From Watersipora subatra (Eukaryota > Bryozoa > Gymnolaemata > Cheilostomatida > Watersiporidae): a DNA stretch of 64,000 nt. This document shows positions 52,562 to 63,405 of this stretch, in pieces. The position numbers and the translations under genes were made by a program. A model generated the notes under the pieces. It worked only from the letters and a program-made list of their open reading frames with translations. It was not told the DNA's origin and searched no databases. The stretch spans positions 53,239,114-53,303,113 of the forward strand of contig NC_088712.1 of assembly GCF_963576615.1 (NCBI RefSeq), read 5' to 3'. How positions within the stretch are numbered: the first letter of the stretch is position 1; every line of letters starts with the position of its first letter.

Positions 52562-53306
52562 TGTACCGTATGATCAGGTTTTCTGAGTTTGAGTTACAAC
52601 TGATGCTTTATTCTTGTAGAATTCACACAGAATTACACCGTGAAAACTAAAATATGAAATAATATAAAATAGAACGATATAATAAACAATAAAAATAATG
52701 TCTGTTGATTATAACAGATCCAAAGCAAGCAATAGTATGGCAAAGTTATTCAAAGATATCATGGAGCCGTGTAATGTCATGTAATGTCAAGAGCTTGTAG
52801 TATGCTTGAATAAAACATGATAGTTGGATAAAAAATCACAGTAAAAACATATTGAAGTAAAACATAATAATATATTTACGTACCTTGTTGGCTCCTTTTC
52901 CTGGTCATACAGTAGAATGATTGTAGTATATAGTGTTCTTGTCCAGAAAAATATTATAGTATAAATGTAGTTAAAATCTCAAACTAATTGTGACAATAAA
53001 GGCATAAAGCCATGAGCAAGCTTATTGATGGTTGTTGCTCCTTAGAATAAAATACTGACTAGTTCAAAGTATCTGTGCTGACTTCTTTTATAAAAGGCAG
53101 TATGTGATTCATAGTTGTTAAAAATAAGCATACATTTGGTAAAAAACAAGTGCTGTCATAGAGGCAGCATCCTGGTGGTTGGTGATATCACTTTCATGGC
53201 TGTGATGATTCTTTCAGTTTGGTTATTTTGTAATCTAATGGGTAAACATATTTGTTTTCTTAAAAGGTGTGATTATACATTTTGGATAAATATTTTCAAT
53301 CTTACA
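52562..53306 (-). repeat. 5' LTR of the BEL/Pao element
   Basis: Direct copy of 45153-45902, about 97.5% identical. GTCTA follows at 53307-53311, matching the five bases before the other LTR. Confidence 0.9.
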
Positions 53307-54830
53307 GTCTACCTTGTCATATTGATAAGACTACTGTTTTACTTCTCTGCTCCGATGTTGATACATTTAATTTCTAAGAAACTGTGATAAGAGAGTGATC
53401 ACTGAGTACAGGTAGAGCAACAGTTATGTTTTGTATTACAGACATATTACTAAAAACAAGGTCCAAGGTAACCTTTGTCCTGTGTAGGCCGAAAAACACA
53501 TGAAGACAAGCCTGAGTTGAAAGTGATTGCAAAAATAGATCATGCAATTTTTTATTACCCTTGTGACTGAGTAATGTTCGATCCACAGATAAGAAATTAA
53601 ATTTTTTAGAAATCAATGACACTTCACTTATAAAGTTTGGCATCGACATGTAATCTCAATTACTTGGTTGTCTATAAGCACAAAGCAACAATAATTTTGG
53701 CTTTTGAATTTTTAGTTGAAGACTACTATCTCAGCAGAAATATCTCATCAGAGCTGGTTTACCACAATTAGATTATGAACACACACCACCACACCCCTGC
53801 TAACACCCTTTTGTCTGTCATTGCGAGAAAATTTAAAGTTGGATATGCTAAGCTCTCCATTTATGATATTGGATTCTAGCATAGCCTCAATCAGACAGAG
53901 AGTATTAATGTTTAAGTTCACTGCAGTCTCATATTCAATATCTACAATTTTATTTCCGCTTAACCTTTTGTTAGTGTACAGTATTTCTAATGTTGTGTAT
54001 TTGAAACCAGGATCAAACTTTTGATCATGAACATGGTTATTTTTATTAACACTTAGCTAAGCACACCGAATGATAGCTCCCTTCCTTATCGTACCCCTTT
54101 TTAAACTGTTGCTCTCTCTCTCACTAAGCGAGTTAGATTAGGGTATATAGGCCTATGGCATATAACTTTTCAAACTCTTCCATGGTTGTACACAAAGCTT
54201 TAGACTGCCCTATGGTTTTCCGTTTTTTCAGGCTCGCTTGAGAAAGTAGCTAGGTATGTATTTTTTCCGTGTTTTAATAATTTTTTATTTCACTAGAAGA
54301 GACTTTGACTTTAGCCAGATGAGCCTGTATCTTTAAAAAAATGCCCACCCAACAAAAACTACATTTCTAGCTTAAATATTCCTCTCCTGTATCTCCTTGA
54401 CAATAAAACTGACCCCCAAATCATCCACCGCCCGTGGAGACACATTAAAATGCACAGGACTACCATGTGTGTTCAATGTTTCCTCTATCTTTCTGGTAAG
54501 TTTTTCCAACGAACCAATTAATTTGCTAATTTCACCCTCAACATTATTTATCCTTGTTTCGATTTTAGTTACTCGTGAAAGAATTTTTTGGTATTGCTCT
54601 TACAGCTTGTAGCCTACAATACCAATGTATGGAACTGAGCTTTGCCGCTGGTGTAATTGTTGATTGTTCAGCAACTGAACACTTGTCATCAATCAAAAAA
54701 TCACATATATTAAACCGTAGCAAATGTTCACGCAAAGACTTTTTACAACCTCCACACTTGTCTTCTGTCATCTCTGTGATTGCCACCAGCCTCAACTCAC
54801 CAGCTAAGAACTATACACACTAAACAGAGC

Positions 54831-55272
54831 GGAAACTGCTTGTGAGCGTAATTTTTCATGAATGAATCATGAAAAATTATTTCGACATCACTGTTGCAGA
54901 TCATTTAAGTTAAAGTTAAGCTTCTAAAATAATAACTAACGAAATCTGTTATTTAAATAGCATCATGCATCAGTTCTGCGTTTAACAGCAGTAAGCCTAT
55001 AAATGAAACCTTGACCTCTGCTAAAATAAATCAGCTCATTCAAGAAAACGCGGAGAGCTACCAGTTTTTCGTTTTATCTGAAATTAAATAGGGTTATTAT
55101 ATCGACTCCAATTCTTCAATAATCTTCGGTCGGGAATAAGATTATATTTACGAAATTACCTGAATAGCAAAACACATTTATTATTCAGTGCTTTTGTAGA
55201 GTTTATGGGTGAGGGCTATTATAGTTTTTGAACTTTTTTTGTTTAGAATTTATGCATTGAAACACTAGTGTT
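54831..55272. other. Spacer between two LINEs
   Basis: AT-rich, no gene. It ends in a short palindrome (AACACTAGTGTTACCACTAGTGTTTC-like, 55260-55286) at the 5' edge of the next LINE. Confidence 0.35.
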
Positions 55273-57380
55273 ACCACTAGTGTTTCAATTGATGAACTAT
55301 GGAACATGTTCGAAAAGAGCTTTATCCAAGCTATTAACTTATCGGTTCCAACTAAAGAGATAAGGAATGAAAAACATTTGTGGTTGAATTATAGTATAAG
55401 GAGAAAATCTCGTAATCAGAAACGACTTTGGAAGAGGTTTAAACAATCGGGTGATAATTTTTTGTTGCAGAAATACAGAAATGAACAAAGGAAGTATAGA
55501 AAGAGTATACATGTAGCCAAAAATGACTATCTAAAAACTAAAGTTTTTGCACCATTGGAACAGGGTAATTCTAAACCCTTTTTTAGACATATTAAATCTT
55601 TGAAAACCAATACATCTAGCATTGAGTCTCTTGCCCAACCAAATGGCGAGTTGACAGAGAACTTGCCACAGATTACAAACCTGCTTAATGATTTTTTTCA
55701 GCAACAATTTTGTCAGTCTGAACAACTGTTGCATGTCGAACAGTGTGAAAACTGGGCCGCCGATATTACAGCCTTGGGCGTTTTAAAATTGATTAACGAT
55801 CTTAAAATCAAAAAAGCCCCCGGTCCAGATGGTATTAATGGTAATATGTTGAAATTACAGCCCGAAAAAACTGCAGACTGCCTAACTATTGTTTTTAACG
55901 AGTCATTAAGGCTTGGTAGAGTTCCCACAAGATGGAAAGAGGCTAATGTGGTACCCCTTCATAAAAAGGGCGACAGAACAGTTCCAGGGAATTACAGGCC
56001 CATATCACTGACAAGCATTCCATGCAAGATTATGGAACACATCATTTTGCATAAACTGAATAGCGAACTAGATCAAATAATTAGCACCTCTCAACATGGT
56101 TTCCGCGCTGGGCTCTCCTGTGAGACTCAACTGACATCTACCATTCACTCAATTGCAAAAGCTTTGGATAGAAAAGTGCCAACTCATGCTTTAATTTTAG
56201 ATTTTAAAAAAGCCTTTGACAAGGTCCCTCACATGTTTTTAATTAATAAACTGAAACGCTACAATCTTAGTCCTTTTTTAGTTGACTGGATTAAACATTT
56301 TTTAACCGGGCGAACTCAAAGAGTTACGATAAAAGGGGTAAATAGTGAGAGTCGTTGTGTTACAAGTGGGGTACCCCAGGGTTCTGTCTTGGGGCCTAGA
56401 TTGTTTTTATTGTATATTAATGATTTGTCTGAATGTGTTGATTGTAATATTAGTTTGTTTGCGGACGACACTATAGTTTATGCCTCAATTGATAATTCCT
56501 TTACTGTTGTCGACTTTCAGAATAGCATAAACGCTGTCTTCGATTGGTCTCAGAGGTGGAAGCTAGAATTTAATATTGAAAAGTGTAAGGTGATGTGTTT
56601 TTCAGGTTCTGCATGTTCTGACGACCAGTTGCCATATTTTTTAAATGGAAGTTTGTTACAGTTTGAAACCCATTCACTATACTTGGGAGTGTGGCTATCT
56701 AGTGACCTTTCGTGGCAGTATCACATCGATTGCAAAGTTAAAAAGGCCAGTCAAATGCTAGGATTTTTAAGGAGATCTATATCTAGTGCACCTAAAGCTC
56801 TCAAACTACTTGCATATAAATCCTTTATTAGACCTATTTTGGAGTATGGATGCCAGGTGTGGGACCCGTACAAGAGATACGAGGTTGACCAGATTGAGGC
56901 GGTTCAGAGAAAGGCTGTAAGATTTATTTGCAATGTTAAAGGTCGCGATATTGGTGTAACTGGCTTAATTAAAGACATGAACCTGGAGACGTTAGAGGAA
57001 CGTAGAACCAACTTGCGTAAATGTTTGTTATATAAAATGATCAGAGACGCCTGTTCCGAGTCTCCAGGAGCAATATCACACAAGTTTCCTGAGCTTTTTA
57101 GTAAAAATAAAAATGAAGATCATTGTACCACTAGAAGTCAGCGTGCCTCGCAGCCCATGAATTTAACCGCAAATAACAACAAGTACCATAATAGCTTCCT
57201 TCCGAGAACTATACGAGATATGAAACTCGGAGATATATATGTCATACAATAAGCTTTTTTATTTTTTGTTTTTGAGGTTGTAATTTTAGTCTATACTTTT
57301 GATTGTACAAACTTGAGGCCTGCACAATATATTCATATGAATATCTGCAGGATCTATTTATACCGATACCGATACCGATG
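55273..57380 (+). mobile_element. 5'-truncated LINE (CR1/L2/Jockey group)
   Basis: It begins inside the linker upstream of the reverse transcriptase and ends after a short 3' UTR with a 'taccga' microsatellite tail (57359-57378), the kind of simple 3' repeat used by CR1/L2/RTE-like LINEs instead of poly(A). The endonuclease and ORF1 are missing, which is the usual result of incomplete target-primed reverse transcription. The open frame suggests a young insertion. Confidence 0.75.
55306..57252 (+). CDS. LINE reverse transcriptase (648 codons, endonuclease missing)
   Basis: The reverse transcriptase domain spans roughly residues 160-450: 'KKAPGPDGINGNMLKL', 'WKEANVVPLHKKGDR', 'NYRPISLTSIPCKIMEHII', 'QHGFRAGLSCETQL', 'ALILDFKKAFDKVPH' (motif A), 'SGVPQGSVLGPRLFLLYIND' (motif B) and 'LFADDTIVYAS' (catalytic FADD). 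The C-terminal thumb/connection follows ('LAYKSFIRPILEYGCQVWDP', 'VQRKAVRFI'). Codons before the ATG remain open back to about 55270, so the ATG is only the first in a truncated frame. All catalytic aspartates are present. It would synthesise cDNA but cannot nick DNA on its own. Confidence 0.9.
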   Translation: MFEKSFIQAINLSVPTKEIRNEKHLWLNYSIRRKSRNQKRLWKRFKQSGDNFLLQKYRNEQRKYRKSIHVAKNDYLKTKVFAPLEQGNSKPFFRHIKSLKTNTSSIESLAQPNGELTENLPQITNLLNDFFQQQFCQSEQLLHVEQCENWAADITALGVLKLINDLKIKKAPGPDGINGNMLKLQPEKTADCLTIVFNESLRLGRVPTRWKEANVVPLHKKGDRTVPGNYRPISLTSIPCKIMEHIILHKLNSELDQIISTSQHGFRAGLSCETQLTSTIHSIAKALDRKVPTHALILDFKKAFDKVPHMFLINKLKRYNLSPFLVDWIKHFLTGRTQRVTIKGVNSESRCVTSGVPQGSVLGPRLFLLYINDLSECVDCNISLFADDTIVYASIDNSFTVVDFQNSINAVFDWSQRWKLEFNIEKCKVMCFSGSACSDDQLPYFLNGSLLQFETHSLYLGVWLSSDLSWQYHIDCKVKKASQMLGFLRRSISSAPKALKLLAYKSFIRPILEYGCQVWDPYKRYEVDQIEAVQRKAVRFICNVKGRDIGVTGLIKDMNLETLEERRTNLRKCLLYKMIRDACSESPGAISHKFPELFSKNKNEDHCTTRSQRASQPMNLTANNNKYHNSFLPRTIRDMKLGDIYVIQ

Positions 57381-58847
57381 CATAAAATATATATACTAGG
57401 ATAGTGTTCAAACGTAGCATCACGTTTATTCATAAAGCACTTAATATGTACTTCGCATGAAACAGTGAAAGTTATAGGTCAGTGACACTTGCATCTATGC
57501 ACAATTAGCAGAGTGTATAAGATATTGGGCACGATCTCAATTTTTGATGAGACTACAAGAAATTTACTATAAACAATTTACTATAAACAATTCGCGTTCA
57601 AACGTGTACATCATCTTCACAGCATTTACTGATATAGGCCTATCAAAATATTGTTGTAGTGTAATTGATTCTTCTTCTTTGTTTACTTTTTACACCTCTT
57701 TTAACGAAGAAGGGGAAGATCTTCATAAAGGCTTTTACTAAAATGTGTTACAATAAAACATCGTATATTAGTTAGTTCAGTCTAGTAGGAACATGAAAGG
57801 CATGAGAAAGCTATAGGCCTATGCAGAATTTTAAAAGATGGTGTTAATTTAGTCTAAGTTTTTTAGCAGTGCGTGGTAGAAAGCTGAAAAGGTAATGATA
57901 AGTGTGGCATGTTAAAGCTTTTGTGTGAAATATTGTTTGTATATTTGTAAAGGTCTCAATAACTTGGCCATATGAATAATTTAAACTTTGGATCTTAGTC
58001 TAAATTAACACCATTCCTGGTTTTTAAGAGTTTTGAATTTTGATTTAACCCTTCTCTAGCCATCGTTACTGAGAAATCTCACCCTCTTGCATTTTTAATT
58101 AACCTAATAGCCTGTGACTTAATTCTTTCAAGCACACCATAGAGTGAAGCATGTTCTTTACTCTATATGATTGAGGATTGACATGAACTTACTTCTAAAA
58201 CTGTACTTGAATGATTAAAAAATATGGTTAATTATAAAAATATATTGGGTAAAGCACACTGGCAACAATTCAAAGCTTACGTATAACATGCGTGCTGCAT
58301 GAAGATTTTAAATAATTGGTCTCAGCTACTGTTGATAAAGTTATTAGCTGGCACTAAATTGAAAGCATGAAACATGTTAAACATATTAAGTTCACTAAAA
58401 ATTCTTTCTTTTATTTATCTTTATATTGCCAACTGCAGTTTAACTGCTTAAAAGGCTGTATGTTCTAGAATGTAGGTGCATATGTCAGACAGTCTTATGA
58501 TGATAAAAAACTTTCAGATAGAAAGTTAGTGTTTTTACTTAAAGCTGTGAGTTGTTTTCTGTGGTTTCTTACCTAACGAAAACTGAAAATTCTGTATATG
58601 TCATACCTATTTTGTTCTATAACAATAACGATTTTATTATGCGAGCTCACATATACACAACTCAAACGTAAAAAGAATCCATTTAAGTTGGAGAAAATAA
58701 ATGAAGTTGTCTTGAGGGTTTTTAACTAACCTTTGAAATTGAAAACTGTGTAGCATCATAGAAATTAGTATTTAGGCCTAGATGGTATGGTGCTACAATT
58801 TTTGTCTTGCATAATGTGCTTGCACCTCATATTGAAAGAAATAATTA
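57381..58847. other. Intergenic region, no gene seen
   Basis: AT-rich sequence between the LINE and the palmitoyltransferase gene. It contains three TAGGCCTA palindromes (57635, 57814, 58773). Confidence 0.4.
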
Positions 58848-58940
58848 CTGTAAAACCTCTATTTGAGCGCCGTTTTAATTGAATGAATTATGAATTAGTT
58901 TTTAAAAAAAGCACCATGATGCTCAAATAGAGTTTGACTG
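58848..58940. mobile_element. Small TA-flanked MITE (93 bp)
   Basis: CTGTAAAACCTCTATTTGAG at the left and CTCAAATAGAGTTTGACTG at the right are inverted repeats, with TA on both sides (58846-58847, 58941-58942). It lies 52 bp upstream of the ATG of the palmitoyltransferase gene, so it may be inside its promoter or 5' UTR. Confidence 0.75.
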
Positions 58941-58992
58941 TAATTGTGACTCATTTGTTAATTATAGTTACAAAATATTGCAGAATATTACA

Positions 58993-61900
58993 ATGGCTAA
59001 GTCTAAGGGATGTTGTTCCATAGTCAATGTAATTTGCTCGTGTCTGACCTGTGGAGGCGGTCTCTATGTAGTTCGATTCATTCATACATTGCTCTCTGTC
59101 GCCATTCCTGCTAACCTCATGTACAACCGACATACAGGTAGGTTTAGACCTTTTTAAGCACAGTTTAGTTGGATGTTTGTGATTCTTATGTAGGCCTATT
59201 TGTGATTATTTTTATATATAACCGTTTTGCAGTCTTAACTGTTTCCTTCATCAGAAATGTGGCTTGTGTTCAGTTTTGGTAGATTTTGTATCTAGTAGTC
59301 AGTTAGTTTTCACTGCTATGTTTTTGGTTCTTATTTTTGGTTATTGTTAAATCTTTTAGATTGAAGTAAATAGGTGAAATAGCTATAGTTCTGTTTTTAT
59401 TCAAGTGCCACATTTAGACACTGTCATCTAAAAACCCTTTTGCTATTTTAGTTTTAAACCAATGGCTGGTGCGGCGTGAAGGAAACTATATTTATGGCAT
59501 TCTGTATATAGCGATTCTGTTGGCGTCCCTCATATTTTACTTTTGCGCCTGTCTGAAAAACCCGGGCTATGTTGATCAAGCTGTCCTCTCACATCTTGCT
59601 GAAGATGAGGTAAGCTGTTGTGAGATGCTTTGTATCATTGTAGACAATGGGCTATCACCTATAATTGTTGATGGACCCCAACTACACGTATGTATCTTCT
59701 AATACTACTGAAGTTTTAAACTAGTTATTAGGGCAGGTCAATTTAATGGTTTGCTTCAATAGATTTTCTACTAGCTTCTAAAATTGATATAGGGCATGCT
59801 GGTGAGTAAAGTGTGAAAGATTTTATTAAACACTCACATGAAAAGAGACGTTTTTTACACAAGCAAGTAAAGGTTTTAATTTTAGACTCGCTTGCTTTCA
59901 ATGTACTGTAGTCATCATGTTGGTTGACAGAAGAAATCTTGCTTAATGAAGGCTGGTTTCTGAGCCACAGTTTGTCAGTAAGTCTTAACCGCTCTTGCAA
60001 TATACATGTATGTACATACTTGTTCGATAGTCGAATTCGTTAGTCGCTAGTTGTCTTCTCGATATGAATATGTTGATTATTTTTAGCCTATCGAAACATC
60101 CGAAAATTATATATCGTTATCGAATAATAAAAATGAATAAAACCCGATAGTTTTGCAGATAGTTTTTATTGTTTTTTTTTGCAGATTTTCTTTTTCTCAC
60201 CCTCAGAGCCGTATAGTTTCACAGAGTCCTGCGACCAACAGAAGCATATATGGGAGCTCGCTCAATTCCAAACAAACAGGCCACGTCTACTATTTTTGTA
60301 TAAGTTATAATGGAAAGGCCGCAACATTAATCAACAAAAATTACTCCAATTGGCAGTCGCTTTAAAATTGATTGTTGTATCATACACCATTTGAAAGAAG
60401 ACAAAATTTCCCACAAAAAGCTACTAATAACTTTTTTGTAAAAATGTAAAGTAAATGCAAAAATGAGCGGTATTAAGATCGAGGTATGAATATTCCATTA
60501 GAGATCAATATGTCGATCGGGTTTGTTTGGCATCAAGCATTGTTGTTTCCAGTTTTTTATGCGGGTCTCTGTGAAACTATACGTCTTTGCCCATCCCTTC
60601 TCACAATCCTCGATCTTTTCAGGCACATGTGGTCATCTGGCTAGTAAAGTTGTACAAAAATATGGTATTAAAATGTTTTGAGAATTTGGAGTTATCTTTT
60701 CGATAATACGATAGTTTTACCAGCTGCCAAGTCACGCGATAACTATCGGTGAACTCTGCTGCTCATTGATAATTCGATGCTATCGATGAGACAACTCCAA
60801 CGATAGTCGATAACACCTTTTCAAACAGCAAATGCTATCCCTAGTACATACTACACCTTTTGTATCTATCATACAATGTATGTACATAATACAGCTGTTA
60901 TATCTGTCCTATCATACAATATATGTACATAACACAGTTATTATGTCTGTGAATATCTCTTTGATCATTTGTTTTGGCTAGGAGGAAGAGGAATTATTCA
61001 CACAAAGAAAAAGTCATAAATACTCTCCTGTCCACACCTCAGATCCATTGTTAGCTGATTGTATTGATGATGAACACAACAGGTTGGACAGACAGGCTGA
61101 CCAGGGCTCTATGGAAAATTTAAACAGCAGCAATTCAGCTGCAATCCTTCCTGCTGACAATATTACGGTAAACGAGGCTATGCCTATGAATTTATCTTTT
61201 ATTGTCTCCCACTCTGGTTGGTCATCAATACCATATTTTTATGCACACTTGTCACACTCATTTCTACTTTTACATGCTCACTTCCTGTATCTATTTGCTC
61301 ACTTCCTACTTCTATATGCTCACTTCCTACTCCCACATGCTCACTTCCTGTATCTATTTGCTCTCACTTCCTACTTCTATATGCTCATTTCCTACTCCCA
61401 CATGTTCACTTCCTGTATCTATTTGCTCACTTCCTACTTCTATCTATTTGCTCACTTCCTACTTCCATGTGCTCACTTCCTACTCCCACATGCTCACTTC
61501 CTGTGTCTATATGATCACCACATACACCCGTACTTATTTTCCAAGACAGTGTGAGTTTTCAAATGAAACATGCTGGTAGACCACAATATTCAAATTGCTT
61601 TGCCCACAATCACTGCATGAGTAATGGTTCGTGTTTACAGCAAATTGAAGAAAGCATCATCTCTCATCAGACAGAGGTCAGCGCTGCCAATTTAGTGCCA
61701 GACAGAACTTGCAAAATTTGTAAGATTCCGGTAAGGATGAATTTTGCTTACTAGTGCTACAGATTGTAAACTATTTCTGATCTACATAGAGGTAGTTTGC
61801 TAAAGAAATTGAGTTTTCCCAGTCATGTACCGGTGTTGCCAACAGCAGGCCTCACCAATATGTCTGAACTATCAGTATTACAGCATAGTGTAAGTTTACT

Positions 61901-63405
61901 AACATGCTCGGTTAAAACTGTGAGGGCTATTATATTACTCTCAAACATGAGTTTTCAAATGAGGGCTATCCTTGCACTGTGAACATTGTAGCAGATGTGT
62001 GCTCAAGTATGACCACCACTGCCCATGGCTCTCGGCTTGCGTCGGAGAGAAGAACCACAAATTCTTCTGGCTTTTCCTTTTGTTTATTAACATTGTCATT
62101 ATTTTCTCAGCCATCATCGCTGTGTAAGTTGTGTAATTGTCTACTCCTACATTCTAACATGACAATGTATTGCGAAACTATAAATTCACTTTTAATCGCC
62201 CCCAGTACGGCTGGGTGGAATGACAAAAGACTGAGCAGCCTTTTGAAAGGACCAGACAGGTGTTTGCCTTACGATGTTCTGTATGTATGTGTAGATTACA
62301 TGCCTTACTCTATAAAGTAAGGCATGAGTTCCAAACATGAGTTCCCATCTTGGATACGCACAAGTCGACTAGCAATTGTATTGACTGAGCCATCATTTAC
62401 TGGTGTCAGATATGAGTGTTACTGGCAGCATTCCTTTACATGTACAACCACATGCGCCACACCGTGACACTGTTAACATATTAATATTATTATTGTGTAA
62501 TAATAATAATATATTATTATTCAATATTCTATTTATAATCTGTTAATAGAACAGGTCTAAAACATTACACAAAGTATTCTATTTATTTTCTGTTGCCCGT
62601 TGTATGTGCGTTGTGATGATAGTGTATGTGTGTTGTGATGATAGTGTATGTGCGTTGTGATGATAGTGTATGTGCGTTGTGATGATAGTGTATGTGCGTT
62701 GCAAGAGCCTTGTATGTCCATTGCGCATGCATTGTATGCGCGTTGTACTGACCTAAGATGCACCGTTACCAAAATGTTTAGCTTTTTACAGGAAATTGAC
62801 GAGTCACAAAGTAGACCTACAGACTACTAGTTTCAACTTACATTATTGATTAGATTTCAAAATCACCTAATGTGTAGCTTTCTCCTAGCGTTGTGTAGCT
62901 ACTACATAAGATTGCACCTACCCATCACTTACCAGTGCATCCATTTTTTACCAGTACATCCATTTTTTCACCAATACATGTACATCCATTTTTCACCAAT
63001 ACATCCATTTTCACCAATACATCCATTTTCACCAATACATCCATTTTCGCCAATACATCCATTTTCGCCAATACATCCATTTTCGCCAGTACATTTGAGG
63101 ACAAAATACAGTGATTCCGATTAATAAACAATCATAAATTGTTATTGAACCATCAAAATATAAATCCTAATTAAAATTCTAAAACCCTTTTGCTTAAACA
63201 TGCAACTATTTCATCATGCACTCTTGCATTTGTTTCAGCAACCAATCAGAAGCAGGCACTGTGAAGATTGTAACAGATGTGTGCTCAAGTATGACCACCA
63301 CTGCCCGTGGCTTTCAACTTGTGTCGGAGAGAAGAACCACAAATTCTTCTGGCTTTTCCTTTTGTTTATTAACATTGTCATTATTTTCTCAGCCATCATC
63401 GCTGT
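58993..63405 (+). CDS. ZDHHC12: DHHC palmitoyltransferase, ZDHHC12-like (5' part, 5 exons, continues beyond window)
   Basis: Exons: 58993-59137, 59452-59609, 60982-61167, 61641-61730, 63239-63405, all in phase (746 nt so far). The protein S-acyltransferase moves palmitate from CoA to cysteines of membrane proteins, usually at Golgi or ER. Seen: transmembrane helix 1 in exon 1, helix 2 and '[10 protein letters not shown]' in exon 2, a polar loop in exons 3-4, and the zinc-binding DHHC domain from 'CKIC' (exon 4) through '[14 protein letters not shown]', '[18 protein letters not shown]' and helix 3 ('[20 protein letters not shown]') in exon 5. The NPGYV and QP(I/L)R(S/A)RHC phrases match ZDHHC12. 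Helix 4 and the TTxE motif would lie beyond 64000. The ATG choice gives a plausible start before helix 1. Confidence 0.85.
59610..60981. other. Intron 2 of the ZDHHC12-like gene: nested inverted-repeat element
   Basis: About 60020-60830 is an imperfect inverted-repeat element with ATCGATA-rich ends ('gttcgatagtcg...ttgtct' against 'agacaactccaacgatagtc'). Inside it, CCGTATAGTTTCACAGAG (60208-60226) is mirrored by CTCTGTGAAACTATACG (60566-60582). No transposase frame; the ends are approximate. Confidence 0.5.
61240..61520 (+). repeat. Degenerate minisatellite of 'tgctcacttcct' units
   Basis: Units of about 20-24 bp alternating 'tatttgctcacttcctactt' and 'cccacatgctcacttcctg'. Lies in intron 3 of the ZDHHC12-like gene. 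Open frames in all three phases are repeat artefacts. Confidence 0.75.
61975..62123 (+). pseudogene. Second copy of the DHHC exon inside intron 4
   Basis: 149 bp match 63257-63405 with about seven substitutions, and similarity continues roughly 80 bp past the GTAAGT donor. All zinc ligands and the DHHC motif are kept ('CEHCSRC', '[19 protein letters not shown]'), and three of the changes alter residues. The first 18 bases of the exon and its acceptor are not duplicated. The nearest AGs give the wrong phase or a stop, so it cannot simply replace or precede exon 5. It is best read as a partial exon duplication, either decaying or used through an unseen splice site. Confidence 0.75.
62124..62590. 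other. Intron 4 remainder
   Basis: About 62124-62205 is duplicated intron sequence carried with the extra exon copy. The rest includes a TA/ATT-rich palindrome (62480-62520). Confidence 0.5.
62595..62712 (+). repeat. 22-bp minisatellite, about 5 copies
   Basis: Unit TATGTGCGTTGTGATGATAGTG, degenerating at the right into 'catgcattgtatgcgcgttg'. Confidence 0.85.
62930..63095 (+). repeat. 18-bp minisatellite, about 9 copies
   Basis: Unit ACATCCATTTTCACCAAT with small length variants. Located about 145 bp before the DHHC exon. Confidence 0.85.

Larger units (their letters stand above)
45153..53306 (-). mobile_element. BEL/Pao LTR retrotransposon, 8.15 kb, fossil copy
   Basis: It is bounded by two LTRs of about 745-750 bp starting TG and ending CA, and flanked by the 5-bp target duplication GTCTA (45148-45152 and 53307-53311). 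The order on the minus strand is LTR, Gag, protease, reverse transcriptase, RNase H, integrase, LTR, as in BEL/Pao. A purine-rich tract lies just inside the 3' LTR. The LTRs differ at roughly 18-20 positions (about 2.5%), so the insertion is geologically recent but not brand new. The coding region is interrupted about three times, so this copy looks non-functional. It inserted into the LINE described separately. Confidence 0.9.
43130..54830 (-). mobile_element. Older LINE (APE-type, two ORFs), split by the BEL/Pao element
   Basis: The 5' half lies at 53307-54830 and the 3' half at about 43130-45152, with the BEL/Pao element between. The 5' half holds an ORF1 with a PHD-like 'CGGCKKSLREH' finger (54565-54795), then an apurinic-type endonuclease ending 'PVLSDHSLITV' (53374-53649). 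The 3' half retains 'SSVPHRSVLGLLLFLLYINE' of the reverse transcriptase (43795-44019) and C-terminal pieces ('SWDSIKKYVNKLETVQ') near 43470-43560. The halves rejoin in sequence at the target duplication. Many stops and frame changes show it is long dead. The ORF1 finger and endonuclease type suggest the CR1/L2/Jockey group. Confidence 0.7.

Noticed and set aside
61048-61579. Three open frames rich in '[10 protein letters not shown]'
   Set aside because: The first part is real exon 3, but the rest is a minisatellite in intron 3 read through.
61797-62123. Splicing of the extra DHHC exon from the acceptor-like 'tattacag' at 61883-61890
   Set aside because: Reading from exon 4 through this site meets a stop just before the conserved cysteines, so it would not give a DHHC product.
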